From Cyanobacteria bacterium GSL.Bin1 (GTDB lineage Bacteria > Cyanobacteriota > Cyanobacteriia > Cyanobacteriales > Rubidibacteraceae): DNA of 40,331 nucleotides. Shown here one piece after another: positions 1-8,218 of this stretch. Under the pieces are notes generated by a model that did not search any database, was not told the origin of the DNA, and was given only the letters and a program-made list of their open reading frames with translations. Every line of letters starts with the position of its first letter. The first letter of the stretch is position 1. The translations under genes were made by a program, and so were the position numbers. The DNA lies in contig JAAANX010000035.1 of NCBI GenBank assembly GCA_009909085.1, forward strand, positions 1-40,331. The letters run 5' to 3'.

Positions 1-1
1 T

Positions 2-157
2 AATACTAATACTTTTATCAATAAAATTGATCATTTGAAAAATCGAGAATTTGGTCATTCTGATATCAATGAATTGGAGTTAGTTGCTAATGACTGGTAT
101 CAAAAAAAGGATCAAGTTAAATTAATGAGTAAATTTAATTTGAATAGCAATCAATAG
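2..157 (+). CDS. C-terminal end of an unidentified protein (5' end outside window)
   Basis: An open frame runs from the left edge and stops at TAG 155-157, giving about 51 C-terminal residues. The peptide is AT-rich in codon use and full of Asn, Lys and Asp, with an ending in DWYQKKDQVKLM then a short Asn-rich tail. The start lies outside the window. I do not recognise a family. The reading frame is clean to the edge and the stop is followed by about 30 bases before the convergent phosphotransferase gene, which fits a real gene end, but a chance open frame in AT-rich DNA cannot be excluded. Confidence 0.4.
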   Translation, partial: NTNTFINKIDHLKNREFGHSDINELELVANDWYQKKDQVKLMSKFNLNSNQ

Positions 158-189
158 AAACATAAAATTGTAATTTGTAACTTGAGATA

Positions 190-1194
190 TTAATTAATCC
201 CAAAATAATCCAAGAAATCACTTCTATTTTGTTTAAGCCAAGTTTCAAATCTTAATGTTTCAAGGACAGCATTTCTAATCTGCTCATGATTCACTTTTCC
301 TTCCTTGACCCAACCCGTCCAGTACACTAATGCACTGACTCGCTGTAGTCGCCAGAGGATGATGATTGCTTCTTTTTCCGGTTGACTTAAAGAGCGGGAA
401 AATTCATAACCACTGCTAAAGGCTCGAATAATTTGTTCAAAGTGTTTTTCTCTCCAAGGAAATAAAGCTAATTGATTTAAGCTACCGAGACAATCCAATA
501 ATCTTAAATCATACGTAGCAAACTCAAAATCTAAAACAGCTACAACTTGTGTTCCATTGACTAAAATATTAGATGTAATGAAGTCGGCATGGATCGTCTG
601 CATGGGCAGAGTTTTATATAGGACAGGAACAGATTCCATTAAATCTGTTAGCATTTGTTCGACAGCAGCCTTTTCCTCGCCAACAAAATTCAAAATTTCA
701 GGAATCGCTAAAGGATTGGAAATTAAGGGATGAATTTGATTGAGACTTCCCCAATCAGGAAGATGAGCCAGTTGTCCATTAGGATCGAATTCACTGAGTG
801 CTGAATGTAACTCTGCTAAAGCAGAACCTATTGCTTGCACTTGCTTTAGATTTTGTCGATTAGGAGGTTCTCCGAAGAGTTTACGAAATAGAGCAACTCG
901 TATAGAAGTTTCTTCACTTTCTAGATTGACTAATGTTTTACCAGAATCGGTAGGCATTGGAGGAGATACAGCAAATGATAATATTTTCTCTTTCAAGAAA
1001 GTCAGTAACGTATGCTCATAGTCAATTTGTGATTGAGCGGTCGTAGCAGCATAAACTTTCAAAATAAATGAGTGATATTCTGTGTTAACTAAAAAGGTTG
1101 TGTTGGTTCCTTCTGGATGAATTGGGGTTAAGACAATCTCCTCTAAAAATGACCAAGTGTTGAGGATTTTTCTTTTTAATTCTGGGATTTCCAT
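190..1194 (-). CDS. Phosphotransferase of the APH / homoserine-kinase-II-like family
   Basis: A 334-residue kinase-fold protein. The catalytic loop HADFITSN lies near residues 202-209 with the base Asp and the Mg-binding Asn in the usual spacing, followed by LDFEFA near 221-226, the DFG-equivalent Asp of the aminoglycoside phosphotransferase (APH) superfamily. The N-terminal lobe carries FILKVY, with the ATP-binding Lys. These enzymes phosphorylate a small molecule such as an antibiotic, choline or homoserine; nothing here fixes the substrate. The frame extends to a TTG at 1200, but the ATG at 1194 (Met-Glu-Ile-Pro) is the more natural start. The gene stands alone, convergent with the partial gene at the left edge. 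The length is normal for the family and no lesion is visible. Confidence 0.8.
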   Translation of the reverse strand: MEIPELKRKILNTWSFLEEIVLTPIHPEGTNTTFLVNTEYHSFILKVYAATTAQSQIDYEHTLLTFLKEKILSFAVSPPMPTDSGKTLVNLESEETSIRVALFRKLFGEPPNRQNLKQVQAIGSALAELHSALSEFDPNGQLAHLPDWGSLNQIHPLISNPLAIPEILNFVGEEKAAVEQMLTDLMESVPVLYKTLPMQTIHADFITSNILVNGTQVVAVLDFEFATYDLRLLDCLGSLNQLALFPWREKHFEQIIRAFSSGYEFSRSLSQPEKEAIIILWRLQRVSALVYWTGWVKEGKVNHEQIRNAVLETLRFETWLKQNRSDFLDYFGIN

Positions 1195-1452
1195 TAGCAA
1201 AGATCACTCAAGTTTTTGTTACTAGTAATAAAGTATTCAAGTCTCATTTACTCTAACTCTAATTCATAGCGTTGTATCGTTACTATTTGTCCCCAGCAAC
1301 GTTGAGTGTTCTCATTCGTTATTTCAAATCCGACTAAATTTACAAATCAGTTAGACTCTAAAGCAAGCTGCATCCGAACATTACCTCTTTCCAATCGGGA
1401 TGATAGGTTGCCAGTATTACACTCATATTCCAATTCAAGTGATACCTTACAA

Positions 1453-2056
1453 GCTGATCCAGTTGCATTAGACTTAGCACAACAACATCTCGAAGCACAA
1501 GGCTTAAGGCTTAGAGTCGAGTCAATCTTGTGAGAGCTTCGACGGATGACACTTCTCTTGCAAGCTCAAGTTATGATTTTGCGATCGCTCGACTCCTCTT
1601 TCAACATTTATCTGATCCCAGCCCAACCGTCCAAGAGGTTTTCAGGCTCTTGAAACCGGGGGTGGGTTTTCTGTCACTGATACTGATGGCGAATTATTTT
1701 GGTTGATTGATCCTCCCTTGCTCGATCTCAACGCCATCTCTCGAAAGCTCAGTCACGCTCAGAAACTTCAAGGCGGTAACCGTTTGGTTGGACGACACCT
1801 CTGGCGGTTATTAAAAGCAGGGGGATTCGAGGAATTATCTTTGGAATCTATTATTGCCTCTAGCGACGAATTGGGCTTAGAGAAATTTTTATACCAAATT
1901 GACCCCAATCTCCTCCTTGATTTAGTGAATTTGGATATGATGACTTCCGAAGAATGGGAAGAAATTTGTTCACTGAGAGAACAGTTTTTGCAATCCCCTG
2001 ATCCGATAATCCTAATGCAATGGTTGATCTGCTACGGCCAGAAAAAACAGGTATGA
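1453..2056 (+). pseudogene. Decayed class I SAM-dependent methyltransferase
   Basis: Three consecutive pieces in three frames read as one methyltransferase. Frame 1 (1453-1530) gives ADPVALDLAQQHLEAQGLRL, the acidic-loop region after motif I. The next frame (from about 1536) gives YDFAIARLLFQHLSDP and EVFRLLKPG, motifs IV-V. A further frame (from about 1655) gives GGGFSVTDTDGELFWLIDPP and runs on through RLVGRHLWRLLKAGGFEELSLES to the stop at 2054-2056. At least two frameshifts separate them and the GxGxG motif I region upstream is not recognisable. The C-terminal part alone stays open for 117 codons. The product cannot be a working enzyme. Family membership is seen from motifs; the original substrate is unknown. 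Confidence 0.75.
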
Positions 2057-2061
2057 ATGAA

Positions 2062-2812
2062 TTGAGTTTTCTGGAAGAGAGCGTTTCAGGAAATCAATGA
2101 AAAGACGAACTTTCAAGGGAATATAGGTACGAGAGGGATAAAGTAGCCAAGCTGCGGTGTGAAAGTCAGTTGCTGTACTTCATAATGGGGAAAGACATTA
2201 ACCAGCGTCCCTGCTTCTACATCGGAATCAATGAGCCAATTGGGAAGCAAGGCAAGTCCCATTCCCGCTAGTGTTGCTTGTTGAAACGCGATCGCGTTAG
2301 AAATAATCGTCCGTCCCGAAACTGGAACTTTTTCCATGATGCCTTCTTGATCACGAAAAATCCAGCGCGATCGAAACCCTGGCAGGGAAAACAGCAGACA
2401 GTTATGGTCTTGAATCTCCTGCGGCTGTTTTAGCGTCCCGCATCGCCTCAAATAGTCTGGGCTAGCGCAGACACGATACTAGGTGGGCATGAGTTGTTGA
2501 ACAATTAAGCTAGAATCTTCAAGTCATCCCAAACGAACCGCAAGATCGATTCTTTCTGCGAATAAGTCAACCACTGCATTTGTTAGAAGTAAATCCACAG
2601 TAACCTCAGGATACATTGCTTGGAACTTGGGCAACAGGGGAACAATACAAGTCTACCCAAAAGAAGTAGAAGCCGTGACCCGAAGCGTGCCCCTAGGTTG
2701 TCTTGAGACATCTTTTGCCAAATAAATGGCCTCTTGCATCTCCTCCACTAGAGGCTCAATCCGTTCAAAATAAGCATTACTTGCTGAACAAGCGAACCTT
2801 GTGATGAGCATG
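2062..2812 (-). pseudogene. Decayed LysR-family transcriptional regulator
   Basis: On the minus strand one frame reads YFERIEPLVEEMQEA and QPRGTLRVTASTSFG, the linker and start of the LysR effector domain, then VPLLPKFQAMYPEVTVDLLL, DLFAERIDLAVRLG, YRVCASPDYLRR and ATLAGMGLALLPNWL, all typical of the periplasmic-binding-like LysR domain. Three stops interrupt this same frame: TAG at 2653-2655, TGA at 2524-2526 and TAG at 2479-2481. Near 2165-2130 the frame shifts and the canonical end YPSRTYIPLKVRLFIDFLKR continues to about 2062. The N-terminal winged-helix DNA-binding domain is missing beyond about 2800. It is convergent with the decayed methyltransferase. Confidence 0.85.
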
Positions 2813-3080
2813 GCTGCTGATGATGAAGCCTCACAACAGGTCTGGCTGAATGCTGAGATGGGCACGCTCAGAGGACTTCATCAAGATGCGATCGCGCTGG
2901 AATCGAGTACGTTAGGGGTATCAGGCAACGGTATGAGGCTCCAATCGCTCTTCGCCCTCAGCTCGTCGTTGCTTTTTGCGCTGTTTCTATCTTCAGCATG
3001 ATTGCAGGTGGCTCCCCTAATTCTCTGATAAAGTAATGTCTGTATAGGTCTACTGCCGTGTTCCCAAAAATTGGCCAGAG

Positions 3081-5876
3081 ATGAAACACGCCCCTATTCC
3101 TTCAGAACTCCCTTTGCTGGGGACCAAGCTCTACCTCCCCAAATGGTCGGCTGAGCGGGTCTTGCGCCCGAGACTGATTGATCGCATTGACTCGCAGCGC
3201 AAATTAACCCTGGTCTCAGCCCCAGCCGGATTTGGCAAAACGACACTGCTAGCCGAATGGGTAGCAGCCAACCCCACGAGACCTGTGGCATGGGTTTCCT
3301 TAGACCCGAGTGACAATGATCCGGCGGTTTTCTGGACCTACGTGATCACTGCTCTGCAGAATATTCAACCCGGCCTCGGTGAGCGATCATTCCAGTTACT
3401 GCAATCACCGCAACCCCCTCCGATTGAGTCGGTCTTGATGACGTTGCTGAATGAGTTGGCTGCTGTAAAAGCAAATGTGGTTCTGATGCTGGATGATTAC
3501 CATGCGATCGCAACTCAGGCCATTCATGACGGAATCGGCTTCTTACTCAGCCATTTGCCGCCCCAGATGCATCTGATGATTGCCAGCCGTGCCGACCCGC
3601 CCTTATTCCTGGGGCGGTTAAGGTCTCATGGAGAATTGACCGAGCTGAGAGTGGGCGATCTGCGGTTTACACCGGATGAAGCTGCCGCCTTTCTGAACCA
3701 GGGGATGGGGTTGGCGATCTCGGCGGCGGATGTGGCTGCTTTAGAAAAGCGAACTGAAGGCTGGATCGCCGGGCTGCAGTTGGCGGCTCTCTCGATGCAA
3801 GGACGAACCGATCTACCCGGCTTCATTGCTGCCTTCTCTGGCGACGATCGCTACATCGTGGACTATCTGCTGGAAGAAGTCCTACAGCGACAGAGCGATC
3901 GCATCCGCCACTTTTTGCTGCAAACTGCCATTCTATGTCGCTTAAGCGGTTCTCTATGTGATGCCGTTACGGACCAAAACAATGGACAGGAAATGTTGGA
4001 AACGCTGGAGCGTAGCAACCTGTTTATCATTCCACTGGATAACAAGCGCCAGTGGTATCGCTACCATCACCTATTTGCCGATGTTCTCCAGGCCCATGCC
4101 CCCACAGATTGGCCAGAACAACTGCCCAGGCTACACAGAAAAGCCAGTGAATGGTACGAGCAGCATGGTTTATCCTCTGATGCGATTCGTCATGCCCTGG
4201 CTGCCCAGGATTTTGAACGAGCGGCAGGTCTGATCGAACAGGTGTGGCCTACTATGCGTCGGCGTCAACAGGAACCTACGGTGCTGGGCTGGATCAAGAC
4301 GATCCCTGATGCAATTGTTCGCAATCGGCCTGTTCTCAGCGTTGCCTACGCGCTGGTGCTACTGAATGGTGGCCAACTAGATGCGGTAGAAGCCCTTCTG
4401 CAAGATGCAGAACGGTGGTTAGGCGAAGGGGGAAAAATGACTGCCTCAGATCAATCGCTTGCATTCTCTGCCACTGAGCGGATCGTAGTGGACGAGAAAC
4501 AGTTTAGGGCTTTACCGGCAACGATTGCGAATACCCGTGCCTATTGGTCTCAATCGATTGGTGACGTAGCCAGCACCGTAACCTATGCCCAGCAGGCACT
4601 GGATTTGCTCCCAGCAGATGAAGAGTATGAGCGAGGAGCAACCGCAGCGCTTCTCGGACTAGCCTACTGGAGTAGTGGCAAGCTTGAAGCTGCTTATCGT
4701 TCTTTTGCTGAGGGGCTAGACACGTTTAAGCAGATGGGCGGCACCCAGACGACAGTTGGCGGTACCTTACTTCTGGCAAATATGGGCGTCGCGCAGGGTC
4801 GTTTTCGTCAGACGATTAGGCTCTGTGAGCAGGCTCTAGAAATAGCGACGCAGCAGGGCGAGGCTGTACTATCTGGCGCAGCAGAGCTATATCTTACCTT
4901 GAGCGAGTTGCGCTACGAGCAGGGGGATTTAGAAGCTGCCAGTCAGCTGCTTTTACGAGGGGAGGAACTGCGTCAGCAGATTTCTTTGCCAGTTTCGGAA
5001 TATCTCTGGGGCGTTATGTGGGCACGACTGGAGACAGCTCAAGGCGACCTGGAGGCTGCGCTTCATCAGCTATGTGAGGCGGAGCGACTGTACTACAATA
5101 CGCCCATTCCAAATGTGCGTCCGGTTGCCGCGCTGAAGGCGCAAACTTGGGTTAAACAAGGTAGGCTGGCAGAAGCACTGAGCTGGGTACGCGAACGGGG
5201 CCTGTCTGTAGAGGATGAACTGAGCTATCTGCGCGAGTACGAACACATTACCCTAGCTAGAATACTGATTTGTCAATACAAGCTTGATGTGCAAAGTCCT
5301 TCCTCTGAGAGATCCTACCTAGAAGAGAGAATTCAACAGAGTATCGATCTACTCGCCCGACTCTTGGAAGCTGCAGAAGCGGACGAGAGAACCGGCAGTA
5401 CCATCGAAATTTTGGTAGTCCAAGCGCTGGCCTACGAAGCGCAGGGTGATCTACCGGCGGCGATCGCGTCGCTAGAGCGGGCCTTAACCCTAGCCGAACC
5501 AGAAGGCTATGTGCGGATCTTTGCCGAACCTGGAACCCCAATGGTGCGACTGCTACGGGAAGCTATGACTCGCGGCATCTCCCCCACTTACACTCAGCGA
5601 CTCTTAACCGCGTTAGAAACCTGGGGACAGCAGCCCAAACCATCAGGCAATCGCCCCATCGCCCCATCGCCCCAGCCCCTAATCGAACCCCTCAGTCAAC
5701 GGGAACTGGAAGTACTCCGATTACTCAACACTGAACTCTCTGGCCCCGAAATCGCCCGTGAACTGGTCGTGGCTTTGAGTACCGTGCGCACCCATACCAA
5801 GCGGATTTACAGCAAACTCAATGTCACCAATCGTCGCGCTGCGGTGAAACGGGCGGTCGAGCTAGAGCTAATTTAG
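3081..5876 (+). CDS. MalT-like (LAL type) LuxR-family transcriptional regulator with STAND ATPase
   Basis: A 931-residue regulator. The start LLGTKLYLPKW and the following region match the MalT/LAL N-terminus. Walker A APAGFGKTT is at residues 47-55 and Walker B VVLMLDDYH at 133-141, marking a STAND-class signalling ATPase. Residues about 340-850 are helical TPR-like repeats (AERWLGE, ALDLLPADEEYERG, EAALHQLCEAE). A LuxR-type helix-turn-helix fills the last 65 residues, from LSQRELEVLRLL to the stop. The known mechanism is inducer- and ATP-driven oligomerisation leading to transcription activation; the inducer here is unknown. It heads a same-strand set of small genes that it may control. The sequence is more GC-rich than the flanking chromosome, and an 8-bp tandem repeat lies in the linker before the HTH. 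Confidence 0.92.
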   Translation: MKHAPIPSELPLLGTKLYLPKWSAERVLRPRLIDRIDSQRKLTLVSAPAGFGKTTLLAEWVAANPTRPVAWVSLDPSDNDPAVFWTYVITALQNIQPGLGERSFQLLQSPQPPPIESVLMTLLNELAAVKANVVLMLDDYHAIATQAIHDGIGFLLSHLPPQMHLMIASRADPPLFLGRLRSHGELTELRVGDLRFTPDEAAAFLNQGMGLAISAADVAALEKRTEGWIAGLQLAALSMQGRTDLPGFIAAFSGDDRYIVDYLLEEVLQRQSDRIRHFLLQTAILCRLSGSLCDAVTDQNNGQEMLETLERSNLFIIPLDNKRQWYRYHHLFADVLQAHAPTDWPEQLPRLHRKASEWYEQHGLSSDAIRHALAAQDFERAAGLIEQVWPTMRRRQQEPTVLGWIKTIPDAIVRNRPVLSVAYALVLLNGGQLDAVEALLQDAERWLGEGGKMTASDQSLAFSATERIVVDEKQFRALPATIANTRAYWSQSIGDVASTVTYAQQALDLLPADEEYERGATAALLGLAYWSSGKLEAAYRSFAEGLDTFKQMGGTQTTVGGTLLLANMGVAQGRFRQTIRLCEQALEIATQQGEAVLSGAAELYLTLSELRYEQGDLEAASQLLLRGEELRQQISLPVSEYLWGVMWARLETAQGDLEAALHQLCEAERLYYNTPIPNVRPVAALKAQTWVKQGRLAEALSWVRERGLSVEDELSYLREYEHITLARILICQYKLDVQSPSSERSYLEERIQQSIDLLARLLEAAEADERTGSTIEILVVQALAYEAQGDLPAAIASLERALTLAEPEGYVRIFAEPGTPMVRLLREAMTRGISPTYTQRLLTALETWGQQPKPSGNRPIAPSPQPLIEPLSQRELEVLRLLNTELSGPEIARELVVALSTVRTHTKRIYSKLNVTNRRAAVKRAVELELI
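5650..5673 (+). repeat. Three tandem copies of ATCGCCCC inside the regulator gene
   Basis: Three exact 8-bp units at 5650-5657, 5658-5665 and 5666-5673, followed by a partial AGCCCC. They encode the proline-rich linker (PIAPSPQP) between the TPR-like domain and the LuxR helix-turn-helix. The unit is not a multiple of three, so a gain or loss of one copy would frameshift away the DNA-binding domain. Whether the number varies is unknown. Confidence 0.8.
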
Positions 5877-5920
5877 GCGTTTGTCCCCACAAGCCCCGTC
5901 CATAAATCCCCACATTCAAC

Positions 5921-5934
5921 CCCCACATGTGGGG
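5921..5934. promoter_or_regulatory. Palindrome CCCCACATGTGGGG in the leader of the small YEI gene
   Basis: A perfect 14-bp palindrome between the MalT-like regulator (stop 5876) and the small gene starting at 6035. An almost identical site, one base different, sits at the matching place before the second copy of that gene (13033-13046). Shared position and sequence suggest an operator, possibly for the neighbouring regulator, but it may only be inherited with the duplicated leader. No clear -35/-10 pair is visible next to it. Confidence 0.45.
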
Positions 5935-6034
5935 ACCCCGGCTCCCCAGATCCGTTCGTATCTTTGAGTTGTAAGCGCCAGTCGTGATTAGAGCAGGCGA
6001 TCGCGAAGCGCTGACATGTCAGTTCACAACTCCC

Positions 6035-6319
6035 ATGAACCAACCTCACCGTTCACCCGACGATCAGCCTCCCCTTGAGCAGTACGAAATTTGTGTCAGG
6101 GGTCATCTTGATCCTCGTTGGAGCGACTGGTTTGAGGGGTTTGCGATAACGCTCAAAGACAATGGTGAAACGCGGTTGTCTGGCCCGGTTGTTGATCAAT
6201 CCGCGCTTTTTGGACTGCTGATGAAAGTACGTGATTTGGGACTACCGCTGGTCTCAGTCATGCCAATTCAACCTGAACAAACAGAAATTTCAGATAGGCA
6301 AACAGGAGGAGAATCATGA
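6035..6319 (+). CDS. Small conserved protein (YEI..GHLD / WFEG) linked to a MalT-like regulator
   Basis: About 94 residues from ATG 6035; an upstream in-frame start at 5984 would add 17 residues that have no counterpart in the second copy. Core features are YEICVRGHLDPRWSDWFEGF, then LKDNGETRLSGPVVDQSALFGLL and KVRDLGLPLVSV. From memory, proteins of this look are often found next to large LuxR/MalT-like regulators in cyanobacteria and Chloroflexi; their function is not known to me. There are no membrane segments or cysteine motifs. It overlaps the next gene by four bases (ATGA at 6316-6319), so they are co-translated. A truncated paralogue is at 13124-13314. Confidence 0.75.
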   Translation: MNQPHRSPDDQPPLEQYEICVRGHLDPRWSDWFEGFAITLKDNGETRLSGPVVDQSALFGLLMKVRDLGLPLVSVMPIQPEQTEISDRQTGGES

Positions 6320-6756
6320 ATTTGCAGAAGCAACTGCTGATGCTAGAAACAAAGGCAAAATTCTCGACGCTGTGGATGTTTTATCTCTTCAACGTCATCT
6401 TTCGAGATATCCACGAATTTGTTGAACCGGGCTTCATTGAACAAATCATGACTGGAACCTTTAATGGCATGCAAATCACCGAAGAATTGTTGCTTTTTGG
6501 TGGTTTTGTAGCCGAAGTGCCGATCTCAATGGTGCTACTCTCTCGGTTATTGCCCTATGGCCCCAACCGTTGGGCCAACATCATTGCCGCTGTGATTACC
6601 CTCGGGTTTGAAATCAACAACGGCACCACCGATTTAGACGATACCTTTCACATGGTCTTCGAAATGGCCGCGCTATGCTTCATCATCTGGTCGGCCTGGC
6701 GGTGGCGAAACCCATGTCTCAAGCAACCTGCGATTGGTCAAGAGGTGTCGTCATGA
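6316..6756 (+). CDS. DUF6326-like small membrane protein
   Basis: A 146-residue protein with about four hydrophobic helices: FSTLWMFYLFNVIF, LLLFGGFVAEVPISMVLLS, WANIIAAVITLGF and VFEMAALCFIIWSAW. The layout resembles the DUF6326 family, which has no defined function; assignment is by overall pattern and is moderate. The start is fixed by the ATGA overlap with the previous gene. A likely ribosome-binding sequence, AGGAGGAG, lies just upstream at about 6304-6311. It is probably a membrane partner in the set following the MalT-like regulator. Confidence 0.75.
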   Translation: MNLQKQLLMLETKAKFSTLWMFYLFNVIFRDIHEFVEPGFIEQIMTGTFNGMQITEELLLFGGFVAEVPISMVLLSRLLPYGPNRWANIIAAVITLGFEINNGTTDLDDTFHMVFEMAALCFIIWSAWRWRNPCLKQPAIGQEVSS

Positions 6757-6808
6757 AGGACCATCAAAATGACCGTACGTTACTTCAATGACAAAAGAGA
6801 GGAAACCG

Positions 6809-7336
6809 ATGAAAAAAGTTGCTGTATTTGGCAATACGGGTGGGGGAAAGTCTACCCTTAGCCAACGCCTAGCGGATATAACCGGACTGCCCTGGGTACC
6901 GCTCGATTCCATGCAATATAGGCCCGGTGGCGACGAAGTGCCCCATACCGAGTTCAAAGCAGCCCATGATGCGCTACTGAAACAAGACCAGTGGGTCGTG
7001 GACGGCTTTGGCTCTATGGATACCCTGTGGGAACGACTGGCTGTAGCCGACACCCTAATATATCTCGACATGCCCGTATGGCGGCATTACTGGTGGGTAA
7101 CGAAGCGCTTCCTCCAAAGTGCCTGGGTACCGCCTGCCGGTTGGCCAGAGCGAAGCCCATTACTGAAAGGGACGCTGAAATCTTATACCATCGTTCGGCT
7201 GTGCCATACCAAACTGACGCCCAAATATCGAGACTATGTGGAGAGGGCAAAGGCGACAAAGCAGGTCTATCATTTGCGATCACGCCAAGATATCACCCAG
7301 TTCTACCAAACCATAGCCGCACTACCCAGGAGTTGA
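6809..7336 (+). CDS. P-loop kinase-like protein (adenylate-kinase / topology-modulation type)
   Basis: A protein of about 175 residues starting MKKVAVFGNTGGGKSTLSQR, with Walker A GNTGGGKST at residues 8-16, then LPWVPLDSMQYRPGG and DQWVVDGFGSM, the substrate-side strand typical of the FlaR/AAA_17 adenylate-kinase-like group. A second basic patch (TKRFLQSAW) and a C-terminal LRSRQDITQFY follow. Small-molecule or nucleotide phosphorylation is expected; the real substrate is unknown. An in-frame ATG at 6788 is possible, but ATG 6809 has a purine-rich GAGAGGAAA at spacing distance and gives the canonical N-terminus. It follows the membrane gene by 52 bases and precedes the methyltransferase by three, so it is in the same operon. 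Confidence 0.8.
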   Translation: MKKVAVFGNTGGGKSTLSQRLADITGLPWVPLDSMQYRPGGDEVPHTEFKAAHDALLKQDQWVVDGFGSMDTLWERLAVADTLIYLDMPVWRHYWWVTKRFLQSAWVPPAGWPERSPLLKGTLKSYTIVRLCHTKLTPKYRDYVERAKATKQVYHLRSRQDITQFYQTIAALPRS

Positions 7337-7339
7337 ATC

Positions 7340-7984
7340 ATGACTCAATCAATGAAATTTTGGGACAAAAGCGCCGAGAAATACGCTAAGCAACCCATTG
7401 CCGATGAAGCCGCTTATCAGAAAAAGCTGGCGGTTACCCGTGACTACTTTCGACCTGACATGGAAGTGCTGGAAATTGGTTGCGGTACGGGGTCAACGGC
7501 CATCCTCCATGCGCCCTATGTAAAGCACATCCGAGCCATTGATTTCTCACCCAACATGATTGCGATCGCCCAAGCAAAAGCCGCCGATCAAAACATCCAA
7601 AATGTCACCTTTGAGCAGGCCAGCATTGACGAACTGAGTGTCCCCGACAGCACTTACGATGCGGTGTTGGGCCTGAATGTTTTACACCTGCTCGACAATA
7701 AGGAAGCCGCGATCGCCAAGGTTTATGACATGCTCCAACCGGGCAGACCTTTTATCACCAGTACCGTCTGCCTGGGGGATACGATGGCCTGGTTCAAGTT
7801 GGTAGCCCCCATCGGTAAACTCTTGAGGCTGTTTCCGTTAGTCAAGGTCTTTACGATCAAAGACTTAGAGAAAAGTTTGACGGATGCAGGATTTGCGATC
7901 AATTACCAATGGCAGGCGGGTGAGTATAAATCGCCCATTGGTCAAGCGAAAATCGTCTTCATCGTGGCCAAGAAGGCTGAATAG
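7340..7984 (+). CDS. Class I SAM-dependent methyltransferase
   Basis: A 214-residue methyltransferase. SAM-binding motif I VLEIGCGTGST is at about 42-52, the acidic loop AIDFSPNMI at 66-74, motif IV DAVLGLNVLHLL at about 107-118, and post-motif LQPGRPFITS. It belongs to the methyltransf_11/25 group that methylates small molecules; the acceptor cannot be named. Three bases separate it from the kinase-like gene. An intact ubiE-like core without extra domains suggests a stand-alone enzyme. It differs clearly from the second methyltransferase at 8219. Confidence 0.88.
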   Translation: MTQSMKFWDKSAEKYAKQPIADEAAYQKKLAVTRDYFRPDMEVLEIGCGTGSTAILHAPYVKHIRAIDFSPNMIAIAQAKAADQNIQNVTFEQASIDELSVPDSTYDAVLGLNVLHLLDNKEAAIAKVYDMLQPGRPFITSTVCLGDTMAWFKLVAPIGKLLRLFPLVKVFTIKDLEKSLTDAGFAINYQWQAGEYKSPIGQAKIVFIVAKKAE

Positions 7985-8008
7985 AGTTGAAGGTTGAACA
8001 CCGATCAA

Positions 8009-8029
8009 CAAAGTTGCTGTATTTAGCAA
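8009..8029 (+). other. Possible short relic of a second kinase-like gene start
   Basis: The stretch from 8010 (AAAGTTGCTGTATTTAGCAA) matches bases just inside the start of the kinase-like gene (6814-6833) with a single mismatch and would read KVAVFS against KVAVFG. It sits 25 bases after the methyltransferase stop, inside a 234-bp gap with no other coding signal. It could be a trace of a duplicated operon segment; its small size means chance is possible. Confidence 0.35.
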
Positions 8030-8189
8030 ACGATGGCAGCCGAATTCGAGTCCTAGGCACTTAAGAAATACCCGGTGAGTTGTGGGTTTAGCCCCTTTCT
8101 GATCGCGCGACTCTGCATAGCGTGACACCTCAACTCCTTGCTCCTAGCGACTCCTAGCTTTCTCACAATTAAATCCACTAAGTGCATAG

Positions 8190-8207
8190 CCCTCTGCAAT
8201 CAGAGGG
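8190..8207 (+). promoter_or_regulatory. Hairpin containing the likely ribosome-binding site of the methyltransferase at 8219
   Basis: Perfect 7-bp stem CCCTCTG - CAAT - CAGAGGG. The AGAGGG on its 3' side is the best Shine-Dalgarno candidate for ATG 8219, about 11 bases away. If formed in RNA, the hairpin would hide the ribosome-binding site and lower translation. This is inferred from base pairing only. Confidence 0.4.
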
Positions 8208-8218
8208 TCGATTTAACC

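Noticed and set aside
1306-1452. N-terminal part of the open frame leading into the methyltransferase relic
   Set aside because: Shows none of the expected motif I sequence; only the part from 1453 resembles a methyltransferase.
2801-3001. 66-codon open frame before the MalT-like regulator
   Set aside because: No family resemblance, overlaps the edge of the LysR relic, and the composition looks non-coding.
3958-4233. Open frame within the MalT-like gene in another frame
   Set aside because: Shadow of the strongly supported 931-residue gene; same holds for the other antisense frames there.
5984-6034. Upstream start for the small YEI protein
   Set aside because: The extra 17 residues have no counterpart in the paralogue at 13124, whereas similarity begins at the ATG at 6035.
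8138-8218. Upstream start for the second methyltransferase
   Set aside because: The added residues contain no family pattern, and ATG 8219 has a suitable ribosome-binding sequence.
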